Source: Gnetum montanum | Taxonomy: Eukaryota; Streptophyta; Gnetopsida; Gnetales; Gnetaceae | Direction: 5' to 3' | DNA: 33,965 nucleotides | NCBI GenBank assembly: GCA_015680685.1 | Contig: MNCI01014171.1 | Coordinates: forward strand, 3,293 to 37,257 | The notes under the pieces: model-generated | What the model was told of the DNA's origin: nothing | What the model saw: the letters and a program-made list of their open reading frames with translations, nothing else | Database searches by the model: none | In this document: positions 1 through 9,310 of the stretch, in pieces | Position numbering within the stretch: the stretch's first letter is position 1 | How the letters are laid out: each line of letters opens with the position of its first letter | Position numbers and translations under genes: made by a program

Positions 1-640
1 TTTAAGTTCTTGCATTTCATATGTAGGTTCAATAATTTGAGCATGCATGTGGTGTTCAACTATCAATTCACATGAGTATTTAGTAATCGTGTTGATAATC
101 CTAAAATATCTAACCTTACTTCAAATAATCCCATTGCTTTTCTATTGACATCAGTCTTGGGTTACAATATCCATGTGGGATACACAACTAATATCTCTCA
201 AACCATGTGAGCACACTTACCGAAATTAGAATCCCCAACGTTAAGTTGATGTGAAATTTGCTGTCTTCACCGTTTAGATAAATATTTTTATGATTAAAAT
301 AATCATGATCTTATATTAAAACCTTAACTTTATGAGTTTGACTGCATTTATTACAGACAAAATTAATGAAATGCTAATGCAGGTATTGTTTGAACTGTAC
401 AGAAAGCAAATGTGGGTTTTTATTAAGAAATTTCACTCTTTGTTCTCTGCTCATTGTTATCACTGGCCAGCCCTTTCAATGCAGTCCTTGGTATGCTGTG
501 GATGCAAGTTTGGGTTCTTTGGGGATGTTATTTTGTTTGTAGATCTGATACACATCCAATAGGCAGAAGGAATTTCAGTCACACCTCATTGAATATAATA
601 CAATCACATTAGATATACAGAATCTTAAAGCATATTAGAA
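1..640. other. Non-genic AT-rich sequence at the left edge
   Basis: No convincing gene is visible. The short open frame at 332-562 has no recognisable domain, and most of it lies inside a segment (103-461) that is repeated at 13411-13745. I treat the stretch as repeat or intergenic DNA. Confidence 0.5.
103..461 (+). repeat. Dispersed direct repeat, copy 1
   Basis: This segment reappears in the same orientation at 13411-13745, directly after the N gap. The copies share long identical runs and differ by scattered substitutions and several small deletions in the second copy, including about 20 bp after TTACAATATCC. Both copies end at the same point (CTCATTGTTATC), after which the sequences are unrelated. 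The left limit of copy 2 is hidden by the gap. By eye identity is around 95 percent over aligned bases, so this is a diverged duplication and not the same read placed twice. Confidence 0.85.
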
Positions 641-656
641 AACATAAACCTTAGAA

Positions 657-1362
657 GTGGGAAATGGGTTGGAGTTTGGCTCATTGCAGTTGCTTTGAGA
701 TTTGCTTCCCTAGCAAATGCTCTTTCCTGCAAAACGTCATATGGGGATTTTTAATTTTTTTTAAAAAAGCAACTTTTAGATACATGTAAAATTTCATACA
801 AGCAACAGTTTTTGTTTCCTACCTCAGTTCTGAATCTAAATGGCTTTGGACATGTAATATTTCTCTTCTTTCTCATTTCATTGGGTGAAGATAGAGTTGT
901 CATCTTAGAAATAGATTTCTGAACAAGATGAAAATAAATGAGATTTCAAAATGATTAAAGTAAAGCTCAAATGTTGATTTTAAAAAATTTAGGAACCATA
1001 GTGTTTGGAGAAACCATCTTTAATTTTCTTGGATTGTTAGATTGTGGCAAATGGATTGGAGTTTGGCTGATTGCAGTTGCTTTGAGATTTGCTTTCCTAG
1101 CAAGTGATCTTTACTGCAAAATGTCATGGGGATTCTTATATTTTTTAAAAAAATCCACTTTTAGATACATGTAAAATTTCATACAAGCAACATTTTTTGT
1201 TTCCTACCTTAGTTCTAAATCTAAATAGCTTTGGACATGTAATATTTGTCTTCTTTCTCATTTCATTTTCGTTGGATGAAGATTGAGTTGTCATCTTAGA
1301 AATATATTTTTGAACAAGATGAAATGAAATTTGATTTCAAAATGATTCAAGTAAAGTTCAAA
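657..1362 (+). repeat. Imperfect tandem duplication, period about 387 bp
   Basis: The block from about 657 to 973 is repeated from about 1044 to 1362. Both copies contain TTGGAGTTTGGCT, TTGCAGTTGCTTTGAGATTT, TTTTAGATACATGTAAAATT and AACAAGATGAAA in the same order, with substitutions and small indels (for example TTTC inserted before GTTGGATGAAG in copy 2). The stretch between the copies (974-1043) is unique. The short frame at 971-1174 spans the second copy and looks accidental. Confidence 0.85.
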
Positions 1363-1445
1363 TTATTATGTATTCCTAAAACTGTGCATGGAAGAAAGAA
1401 ATTCATAAACCTTTGTGGAACTTCTGTTCCCATCATCTCTTGAAA

Positions 1446-2119
1446 GCTTCTCTTTGGAGCACCTCAGAGGACAACTCATCCCATAACCATTGAAAACAAG
1501 TTTCCTTGCATAAAAATATGAATGATAGAAAAAGAAAAACTGCAATGTTACAATCCATTGTCAAAATCAGAACACAAAGCACTGTACCTTTTCTGCACAT
1601 GGGAACCATAATTTGGTTGTTGGCAAGCTTTCACCATCTTGTCACACTCTAGAGATACATCATAACTTCGTGGGTTTGTAGCATGGGTAATTGTGCTGAT
1701 TTCATGAGTTAATGTTTCATTAGGATTAGGCTACAGTAGCTTTTTATCTTGGAAACTTTGCCTTTCATACTCTATTNAATGAGCAGGAAATAGAGTATGA
1801 AAGGCAAAGTTTCCAAGATAAAAAGCTACTGTAGCCTAATCCTAATGAAACATTAACTCATGAAATCAGCACAATTACCCATGCTACAAACCCACGAAGT
1901 TATGATGTATCTCTAGAGTGTGACAAGATGGTGAAAGCTTGCCAACAACCAAATTATGGTTCCCATGTGCAGAAAAGGTACAGTGCTTTGTGTTCTGATT
2001 TTGACAATGGATTGTAACATTGCAGTTTTTCTTTTTCTATCATTCATATTTTTATGCAAGGAAACTTGTTTTCAATGGTTATGGGATGAGTTGTCCTCTG
2101 AGGTGCTCCAAAGAGAAGC
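1446..2119. repeat. Perfect 331-bp inverted repeat around a single N
   Basis: Positions 1446-1776 and 1789-2119 are reverse complements of each other with no mismatch that I can find, separated by 12 bases (1777-1788) that include one N at 1777. The right arm stops exactly at a second single N at 2120. Perfect arms bounded by isolated N symbols in a region where other duplicates are diverged suggest a contig placed twice in opposite orientations. A real foldback element is possible but less likely. The frame at 1956-2144 in the right arm crosses the N and is not taken as a gene. Confidence 0.9.
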
Positions 2120-2383
2120 NGAGCCTTATCATTTAAATTTTTAGATATATTTGTCGCCGAATAATCTATTTTTTTGCCTTCCATTAGTTCTACATTTTCA
2201 AAATCTTTGCCCATGCCATGACAAAAAACAGGTCTTTTTGAACTTTATTTGATTCCTTCTCTTTGTTGTAGTGATTTGATTTCATTGCAATAGCCTGAAA
2301 TGACCTACATTTTCTTCTATTCTAAGACCAGCAAGAGAATCTATAAAGGTCTCCACTACAACAATATTTTCTTTCCATGCATC

Positions 2384-2485
2384 TTACTCCTCTAATTCCT
2401 CTGGCAATTCCAAATTTTGCATGTCAATTTCAGGATACATGTGTCTTTTATCAACATCCTCCTGTTTGAGTTTGTCATTTCTTCC
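2384..2485 (-). CDS. Possible last exon of an unrecognised plant gene
   Basis: On the minus strand a good 3' splice site (pyrimidine-rich TTTCAATTTTGCAG) is followed at 2485 by 33 open codons and a TAA at 2384-2386. The peptide is acidic, contains YPEIDMQNLELPEELEE at its end and reads like the charged tail of a protein. It lies just downstream of the larger open stretch 2525-3208 on the same strand. The junction with that stretch is not clean: the exon is open in phase 0, but no strong GT donor in that phase is visible near 2525-2545. This could be a decayed gene or a wrongly guessed boundary. Confidence 0.35.
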   Translation of the reverse strand, partial: GRNDKLKQEDVDKRHMYPEIDMQNLELPEELEE

Positions 2486-2524
2486 CTGCAAAATTGAAAC
2501 AGATTTCATTTGTAACCCTTAAAA

Positions 2525-3208
2525 TCACTGGTAATCCACAAAATCAATTCTTGCACTAAAATCACATAAGTGGTGGGCCATGGACTTCACCTGATCTTTG
2601 GTATGAGGACAAGCTTTATTCCCACCATGAAGTCCTACAAAGTTGCATTTTCTAGAAGGGGATGGAACCTTCATTCTGGCTTCTGTAGAACTTGGTGAAG
2701 AGGAGGCATTCAGTGGGCATCTTGAGGAACCTTTCAGCGAGGCTCTCTCTTTGACTTGTACAGTCTTCAATTCACAAAAGCCCTTCTTAACAAGCACAGT
2801 ACTTGGTGTCTTTAGTTGTCCATTTCCATTTTTACAGTGATTGTTAGTATTTCGGTGACATTTTTTTGTCAAAGGAAACTCATCTTTCATGCATCTTGGT
2901 GCTTTTGTCTTTGTAGGAGATGGAGCTAATGTCCTAGTTTTAGGGGTGGATAAGGCTTTTCTACTCTTCGAGGATGGAGTCATTGTGTTGAGTAGATTTG
3001 CAAGAGAATTAGATGGGTTCTATGAATCACCTACTAAATCTTTTAATGGTCTGGCTTTTGGGTTAGGTACATTCAAGTTTAAACTATGGTTTGGATTATC
3101 ATTCTCTAGAGACTTTAGGCATTTCCTTGAAGATCCAATCTGTGAACCTGTTTTCATTGGTATCTTAAACTTTTTCTTTATGAATGAGCTAAAACTTGGA
3201 GCTTTTTC
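2525..3208 (-). pseudogene. Basic Ser/Pro/Lys-rich exon-like frame with one internal stop
   Basis: Read on the minus strand, one frame runs from a possible acceptor (TAG before 3208) to a TGA at 2525-2527, interrupted only by a TAG at 3020-3022. The 152 codons from the ATG at 2983 are fully open. The product is rich in Ser, Thr, Pro and Lys, with clusters such as SSKSRKALSTPKTRTLAPSP and KVPSPSRK, and a Cys/His-containing end (ACPHTKDQVKSMAHHLCDF). The part above the stop also looks protein-like (RPLKDLVGDS, NSLANLLN). RKAL fits the loose RxxL pattern, which alone means little. The composition resembles disordered nuclear or microtubule-associated proteins, but I recognise no family. Plus-strand frames over the same interval are taken as shadows. 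The internal stop could mark a pseudogene, a sequencing error or a short intron. Confidence 0.4.
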
Positions 3209-4273
3209 CTACTTTTTCTACTGTAAAATACATTAATGAGTGAGTTTACAACACCAAGTTGATTAAGATCACAAGAAATGACAAAACTTGCCTGTTAGTT
3301 TTTTCTTTTCATGTTGACTTCTTGAAGCCATTAGCAGATGAAGGGCTTGGGTCCTGCACTTTGATGGAATGCAATGTGCTTAACATTCATTAGTAGTTCT
3401 CAAACAAAAGCTGAAAAAATGCATAGTCAATGATACATTTTAAGTACAAACTTCAAAGAGAATGTTTGTTCCAGCATCTCTTCAAAGCATGGGTGATTTT
3501 GATCACATCCATTGTTGAAAGAAAAAAACCAAACAAGGCATGGTTAGATGACAATATGCCAACAAAAAGAAAAAATCTAAAATGCAGCTGATATACACAA
3601 AATCCTTGAAATTGATTCATGTGTAACATGATTGGATGTCTCCAGTCTTCCAGAGATCATACAAACTACAGCATATGCTACATTCTTCAGTCAAAGATTT
3701 CTAATATTTTCATACCATACCAGAATAGTATGAAAAATTTGCTGCAAATATGAAAAAAGGAAAAACAAAAAAAGCCTCTGCTAAGAGGGAAGTTGCCTTA
3801 TATGGAGCATAATATATCATTTTTTAACAAGAAAAAATCATAAAATATTATGAATCAAAGGGGAGAAAACTTAAACTCTTGACCTTACAACCTCTCAAGG
3901 ATGATCTAATGCCTCTTTAAATGGAAAAAAATAAACAATATTCTCATTAATTGAAGTTACAGAAAGATGCCAAGCTTTAGATAATTACAAATTTTTAAAA
4001 AATTAAAAACAAGATAAGAAAGCTAAGAAATATGCATATGAAGGTCCAATATTAACCACGGGAAATTATCAGTTAGTGTTAAGGGTGCAGAATTAACATT
4101 ACAAAACTACTATTCCATAGGAACATGAGAAGTCATCATCATAATTCACAAATCATTAAAATCAACAACCACCCACACAAAAGATCATTCTGATAACTCC
4201 TTACAAATTCCTCTAAACATCAAACACAGATGCAACTCTAATAATTCAATGAGAATTTGCAGCAGTGCATTAC
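3209..4273. other. Probable intron or intergenic sequence
   Basis: No long frame is present. On the minus strand a short exon candidate at 3292-3353 has an acceptor (AGTGCAG) and a GC-type donor (ACAG/GCAAGT), but its reading phase joins neither neighbouring candidate, so it is only noted. The rest is AT-rich with A-runs and no recognisable repeat. Confidence 0.4.
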
Positions 4274-4424
4274 CAGCAAGTGTGCAGAACCAGGTAGTGT
4301 CATCCAGATGCAACTGGCAATCAAGATTTGATAAGTCCATCCATTTTGGGGCTCTGAAACTCTCATAAAACTCCTCCTTGTAGAATTGCATTGATTCCAT
4401 CTTCCACTTTTGAAACTGCTCCAT
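4274..4424 (-). CDS. Possible first coding exon of an unrecognised plant gene
   Basis: On the minus strand an ATG at 4424 opens 50 codons, ending in a good 5' splice site (TTGCTG/GTAATG) after 4274. The peptide has a charged and aromatic start, then FYESFRAPKWMDLSNL, then a stretch ending DDTTWFCT. The balanced composition and the Trp, Cys and Asp residues suggest real coding sequence. The motif vaguely recalls N-terminal segments of plant nuclear or microtubule-associated proteins, but I cannot name the family. If the gene is real it would continue leftward into the exon-like pieces at 2384-3208, though the splice phases do not all agree. Confidence 0.4.
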
Positions 4425-4609
4425 AACTATGGAAACTGAGAACCCAAAACAGAAGATTGGAAAATTTTAAGGGAGCATCTTAGCCAATTCCTGTCTCTGA
4501 ACTGGCAAGAAAATAGTTCAAAGGGAAATTGCAACTACATCAATTAGGAGGAAAACACCATCAGTTAGGCAAAGATGTTCTTATAATGGAAGCATAAGTA
4601 GCTCAAGGA

Positions 4610-4696
4610 GATGAAGAATTGCCAACACAAATACAACAGACGAAGAATCGCTAGCACAAGTATAGCAAATGAAGAATGGCCAGCACAAATACAACA
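4610..4696 (+). repeat. Three-copy tandem repeat, 29-bp unit
   Basis: Three consecutive 29-bp units (4610-4638, 4639-4667, 4668-4696) share the pattern GAAGAAT, then GCACAA or ACACAA, then TACAACA or TATAGCA, with a few substitutions each. The period is not a multiple of three, so the repeat is unlikely to be translated. Sequence from 4697 to 4975 is AT-rich and holds nothing else I can identify. Confidence 0.8.
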
Positions 4697-4980
4697 ACAA
4701 ATTATTCTGAACTGTTTCAACTTCACCCAATCATTACATTTCAACTTGGATGTTATTCTAAATATTTATTTCCACTTGTTGCTTCTCTCATATTTGGCAA
4801 AAATACTACCTTAGATTATTAGAATTTCTAATAACCTACAAGTCTCTTTTTAATTTAGAAATTCATTATTTTAGAATGTTTGATGATCATGTAAAGCTTA
4901 GCTCATTTTCATGTAGGGTTGTGTTGAATCTCGAATTTATGATGATTCTTACCATAACATCTTTTGACAATAAAAAGAGG

Positions 4981-6012
4981 TTATGAGTGGTGAGGTACCC
5001 CTATGCTCAACCATACGAATATGAGCATTTCATGAATGATCTGGTTAAATTCCAAGGACTAAGTGCCTATGCACCTTTGTGGAACAAGGACGGGTTGGTT
5101 GATTGTTGTCTTCCCAAGCATGTCATGATTGTATGCTTAAGTAAGCTTGAGGCATATGATTTTTATAACTTTTATGTTTTTATGTCATGTTGCTAATAAG
5201 GGAGGAGAGAGAGATAACTAAATGACTAATTTAACTTAATTACTGATTAACTAGGCTTTAACTAATCCTAACACTAGTATATGTTCTCACCTATCGTACA
5301 CATCCTCAACTAGTGCAACAATACTAGGATTACGAAACACTAATCGTTACTAGAGTACCAAGTGTTACATGCATGGTCGAAGTTATCGTACTGAGTGTAA
5401 TTTGATAATATTCTTAATTGATCAAAATGAATTGCTACACTAATAACAAAAATGTAAAGTTCATAAAATAAAATAAAATAAAATAAATGCATATGAAAAT
5501 AAAGTAAAATAAATGCATAAGAAAAAAAATATTAAGTGCTGCAAGGATGAATCAAAGAGCTTGTCTTTATTTCCATACATAAGCTTAGATTAGGTACACA
5601 ACGCTTGAATAAAGATCCATCCACACTTCGACCTCCTACTGCGGGCACTTAGAAAATACTCTAACTTTCAAATAAACTACAAGAGTTTCACTATTTGACT
5701 GCTACTAGACTTTTTCTAATTGTGTGCCTGGGCATTATATTTATAGCCTTGGTAGTAACTATTCTAATAATTAAAGTAACCACTCTAATAATTAAAATAA
5801 CTACTCCAATAATAACCACTCTAATTATTAGAATAACCACTCCAATAATAACCGCTCTAATAATTAAAGTAACCACTATAATTATTAAAGTAACTGCTCC
5901 AATAATTACCACTCTAATAATTAGAGTAATTATTTTAATAATAACCACTCTAATTACTAGATTAACTGCTCCAATAATAACCTCTCTAATAATTAAAGTA
6001 ATCACTTCATCA
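4981..6012 (-). repeat. LTR A (solo, minus strand)
   Basis: The family terminus TGATGA appears here as TTATGA at 4981, and the other end is TTCATCA at 6012. The TATA box reads TATAAATA on the minus strand (5738-5745). The AT-rich block around 5464-5530 contains (ATAAA)n runs that also occur in LTR B and LTR C. The edge with GAGGTACCCCTATG is shared with all other LTRs in the window. The open frame at 4987-5196 is a by-product of LTR sequence, not a gene. Confidence 0.88.
5758..6003 (-). repeat. U3 array of alternating 21- and 15-bp units in LTR A
   Basis: The U3 part of LTR A is an array of about 13 units. Long units (21 bp) begin like ACTCTAATAATTA and end GTAACC. Short units (15 bp) read like ACTCCAATAATAACC and look like the long unit with six bases missing. 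Many long units contain the near-palindrome CTCTAATNATTAGAG. All unit lengths are multiples of three and the array is close to self-complementary, which leaves it open on both strands for about 127 codons; those Ile/Thr- and Ile/Val-rich frames are artefacts. Placement upstream of the TATA box fits a promoter or enhancer array, by inference only. Confidence 0.85.
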
Positions 6013-6017
6013 AGAGG

Positions 6018-7028
6018 TGATGAGCAGCGAGGTACCCCTATGTTTAACAATACAAATACAAGCATTTCACGCACAATCTGATTGAATTCTAAGGACTAAG
6101 TGCCTATGTGGCTTTGTGGAACAGTGACGGGTTGGTTGATTGTTGTCTTCCCAAACTTACTTGTATGTCATGATTGTATGGATAAGTAAGATTGAGGTAT
6201 ATGATTTTTATAGCTTTTATGTTTTTATGTGTTGCTGCTAATAAGGGAGAAGAGAGAGATAACTAAGTAACTAATTTAACTTAACTACTGATTAACTAGG
6301 CTTTAAACTAATCCTAATGCTAGTATTTGTTCTCACTTTCCATACACATCTTGAACTAGTGCAACACTACTAGGATTACCAAACGCTAATCGTTACTAGG
6401 TTACCAAGTGTTACATGCATGGTCAAAGTTATCATATTGTGTGTGCTAATAACAATAATGTAAAGTGCATAAAATAAAATAAAATAATAAAATAAAATAA
6501 ATGCAAAATAAAATAAAATAAATAATTAAAAAAACAAATCTCAAGTGTTGCAAGGATAAATCTAAGAGCTCGTCTTTCTTACCATACACAAGGTGTGCTA
6601 AGATACACAATACTCGAATAAAGATCCATCCACACTTCAACCTCCTCCTGTAGGCACATGGAAAATACTCTACAAGAGTTTCACTACTTGACTACTATAA
6701 GACTTCTTCTTCTAAATTCTTCTTCTCAATTGTTCTTGACTTTACTACTCTCTATTATGTGCCTAGGCACTGTATTTATAGGCTTAGGAGCAACTACTCT
6801 AATAATTACAAAACTGCCACTCTAGTTTTAGAGAAATTTCTCCTCTAATTTTAGAGAGAAAATACCACTCTAATTTTAGAGAAAATACCACTCTAATAAT
6901 AAATATTTTAATAATTATAGTAACTACTCTAATAATAACCACTCTAATAATTAGAGTAACTAATCTAATAATTAGAGTGACTACCCTAATAATAAGCACT
7001 CTAATAATTAGAGTAATCGCTCTCATCA
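6018..7028 (-). repeat. LTR B (solo, minus strand)
   Basis: The LTR begins TGATGAGCAGCGAGGTACC at 6018 and ends CTCATCA at 7028. It is collinear with LTR A over R and U5, including the phrase GACGGGTTGGTTGATTGTTG, the ACTAGGATTAC block and the (ATAAA)n stretch near 6468-6525. TATA box on the minus strand: 6773-6780. Its U3 (6781-7028) holds the same 21/15-bp units near the outer edge, but the part next to the TATA box carries a different repeat built on CTCTAATTTTAGAGA. The minus-strand frames at 6446-6640 and 6799-7029 are LTR by-products. Confidence 0.9.
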
Positions 7029-7033
7029 AGAGG

Positions 7034-7359
7034 GCTTATAAAATTAACATCATTTATAGAGTGCTCTTTAACACTTTATAAGTTTCAACATATAAAATGT
7101 TTCTCTTGGTAAAAGTATTAATAAAGGTATGATTTGTCTTCTTCCTAAGAATAGAGATCCTCTACATATGGGTAATTAGAGGCCTATTACTCTTCTTAAG
7201 AATAGATATAAAATTCTTGCTAAATGCATGACTTGAAAAAATTAGAAGATTATTAAAGATATCATTAGACTTGAGCAAACTAATTTTGTTAAAAGTAGAT
7301 ATATGTTAAATAATGTTATTGCAACTTCAGGAGGAATGCAGTGGACTTTTAACACTAAG
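7034..7359 (+). pseudogene. LINE reverse transcriptase, 5' half (interrupted)
   Basis: In one plus frame, with a few stops, the translation reads SINKGMICLLPKNRDP, a stop after GN, RPITLLKNRYKILAK, then IIRLEQTNFVKSRYMLNN. These match the well-known conserved blocks of plant LINE (L1-type) ORF2 reverse transcriptases: the 'LLPK...NWRPISLLN..YKILAK' block and the 'EQ.GFV.GR...DN' block. The frame is cut at 7359 by the LTR element whose target duplication is CTAAG and resumes at 11661. Stops within and before the region show that the LINE is dead. Its 5' limit is unclear; it may once have continued to the left of the solo LTRs. Confidence 0.85.
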
Positions 7360-7430
7360 TGATGAAATGGTTACTCTAATTATTAAAGCGATTCTTATTA
7401 GAGAGATTATTACTAGAGAAATAGGGTAGA
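7360..7430 (+). repeat. Remnant of 5' LTR (U3 start only)
   Basis: The sequence opens TGATGAAATGGTTACTC and keeps the family's CTCTAATTATTAAAG-type U3 unit, matching the start of the 3' LTR at 10523. Similarity fades after about 65-70 bp and no TATA, R or U5 follows. The right limit is approximate. Confidence 0.75.
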
Positions 7431-8525
7431 ACACCATTCAACAATCAAAAACAAGGGCTGAAGAAAATGAGGATAGGGGCTCAACCACAAAACATAAGTA
7501 GCAATGCGATGTTTAGGTGTACGATCACCCAAAAGGCCAATTCCCAATCTTGTGACATCTACATGAGCATTGGGGAAGAATGTTACATCCAAATTTCATA
7601 TAGAAGTACATGGTTGGACGCATTCCTATTCCACAACTTTATGGGCAATCCCACAACTCATCATACTATTTGTGGGAAATTCGTACTAGCCTCAGTACTA
7701 CGCTCAATTGTAGTGGCAAAAACCCCAGTCATGGGGAAGGCCATCGCCAAACTGGCCATACCCTTCATACCATCCAAAACTAAGCGCTTATCATGTTCAA
7801 CACTCTTCCTCTCCAACTAGATCAACATCCTCTACTTCACCTCATCATTATCACTCTCCCAAGTATCATCAACCCATGTCCTCTCCTATGAGTTCACCAC
7901 TTCATCTTCCATATGCTTCTCCTTACTCTCAATTCTCTCATCCTTCTCCTCCTCCTACATCTCCACCAGTAGTACCAAAAGGTTTTGCACCACAACACCA
8001 ACCCATGAACATTACTTGTGATGCTACTGTCAATAATAGTGGGAGTCCCCCATAACATTGGAAGCATTCTTTCTTTAGGCATGATCATAAAAAGAGAAAA
8101 CACAGTTTTGAAACCATTGCATCCTCCAACTCAGCACAAGTCCAACACTGTGATGTACCTTCCCCTTCAAACTCAATGCATCATGTCACCTTATCTAGGC
8201 CTCCACCTCATACTACAACATCTAGTGAATTCACCAATGTGAAGGGACCCATAGATCTATGCATACTACAATCTAGTCAAGTATATCATAGCAGTTTAGA
8301 TTTTCCTCATAATGTACAAACATCATCTAACCCGCCCCACTATGCTTTTTATAACCAAGTGTGTGATCAACAAATTTTTTACCTAGGCACCATACCACCA
8401 ATAGACACCCAGTGGCTAGGGCATGACGAACCCCTAACATTTCATACATGCATGAATCCTATTCATCCACTTCTTAATCATATCCATGATCAAATGTTTA
8501 GTTATGGGGGTCAACCCCCATTCTA
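7431..8525 (+). pseudogene. Gag-like Pro/Ser/His/Tyr-rich remnant
   Basis: One frame, from about 7680 to 8525 and broken by stops near 7694, 7715 and 8054, encodes a Gln/Pro/Tyr-rich linker (PQYYAQ, SWGRPSPNWPYPSY), then long Ser/Pro/His-rich sequence (SPHHYHSPKYHQPMSSPMSS), ending near GGQPPF at 8524. This resembles the low-complexity C-terminal part of plant gypsy Gag and the similar Pro/Tyr-rich stretch at 22400-22660 in the larger element. The overlapping open frame at 7467-7820 has no recognisable domain and is probably a shadow or a different piece. No zinc knuckle is seen. Confidence 0.4.
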
Positions 8526-9150
8526 ATTTTTAAGATTCTTAAGTGTATTTTGACTTTTTTTTTACACATTTTTTGTTTTAAAACTTTTTATTTTCGTATT
8601 CTTTGTTTTACATCTCTTTATTTTTCAAGATTATTGATCTTTTATGAGTTTTTGTTTTACACCATCATTATTATATTTAATATATCTTGGATACCCTTTC
8701 ACTTTCTTTTATATTTTCTTATTTTTGGTATAATTCTATGCTCTTTTTGCTAATAAGATGCCAGGTACAATGGTAATGTGCTATTCAATGGTGGTATGTT
8801 TCATTTATAATTTTATTGTTGATGTTTAGTTTTTAACTTTGAATGTCATTACTAACAACTAGGACATGGTTTCTTTTCATGTAATAGGTAGTGAGTCCAC
8901 ATCATCCACCTATCCACATACTCTATGGTTTTCCTTATTTTGGAAGCATGTAGTCTCTTCTCCATTAATGTAACTCTAATAAATTGGTGACTTGTATAGT
9001 TTTTGGAATTGGAAAGGAATCAAAGGTTTGGACAGGGTGTGGCTTCGAAGGAATGTAGTGTTCTTTATGCTTTTCTATTATCCTATGTGTAGGAATGTTC
9101 TTGTAATCTTTTCACTATTCCACGTAATTTCATAATAGGAAGTCAAATAA

Positions 9151-9310
9151 GTCCTTGCATGGTGTGGTCCTCATCACAAAAAAAAACGATGAGGATTCAA
9201 AGCACATCCCTTGCATAAAATAAATGCGAAAATTGCATGGGTCTTTGCATGGTATGGTTCCCATTGAAATATATATATATATATATATGGGAATTCAAAG
9301 CACATCCCTT
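9151..9310 (+). repeat. Pair of hairpin-bearing repeat units
   Basis: Two units share the frame 'CTTTGCATGGT or CCTTGCATGGT - stem - loop - stem - ATTCAAAGCACATCCC'. Unit 1 has stem CCTCATC (9169-9175) with GATGAGG (9188-9194) around an A-rich loop. Unit 2 has stem TTCCCAT (9258-9264) with ATGGGAA (9287-9293) around an (AT)n loop. Flanks are nearly identical while both stem arms differ between the units and stay paired. Confidence 0.75.

Larger units (their letters stand above)
4976..7033 (-). mobile_element. Two reverse-oriented solo LTRs in tandem, sharing one target word
   Basis: Two LTRs of one family lie head to tail, both in minus orientation, with no internal retrotransposon sequence. 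The order is AGAGG (4976-4980), LTR A (4981-6012), AGAGG (6013-6017), LTR B (6018-7028), AGAGG (7029-7033). Each LTR is therefore flanked by the same 5-bp word, the size of target duplication made by this family elsewhere in the window. The two LTRs differ from each other substantially, above all in U3, so this is not a recent local copy. Confidence 0.85.

Noticed and set aside
1956-2144. 62-codon frame in the right arm of the palindrome
   Set aside because: It crosses the N at 2120 and lies in a probable misassembly; no domain seen.
2889-3236. 115-codon plus-strand frame
   Set aside because: It is antisense to the better minus-strand exon-like frame and is Phe/Leu-rich as expected for the shadow of a Lys/Ser-rich sequence.
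5691-6081. Overlapping long open frames on both strands encoding Ile/Thr- and Ile/Val-rich proteins
   Set aside because: Explained by the U3 array: units are 21 or 15 bp (multiples of three) and nearly self-complementary, so both strands stay open.
7467-7820. 117-codon open frame in the deleted element
   Set aside because: Composition is plausible, but no motif is recognised and the overlapping frame fits a Pro/Tyr-rich Gag tail better. Not annotated as a separate gene.
9269-9288. (AT)n microsatellite
   Set aside because: Real, but it is just the loop of the hairpin unit already described.
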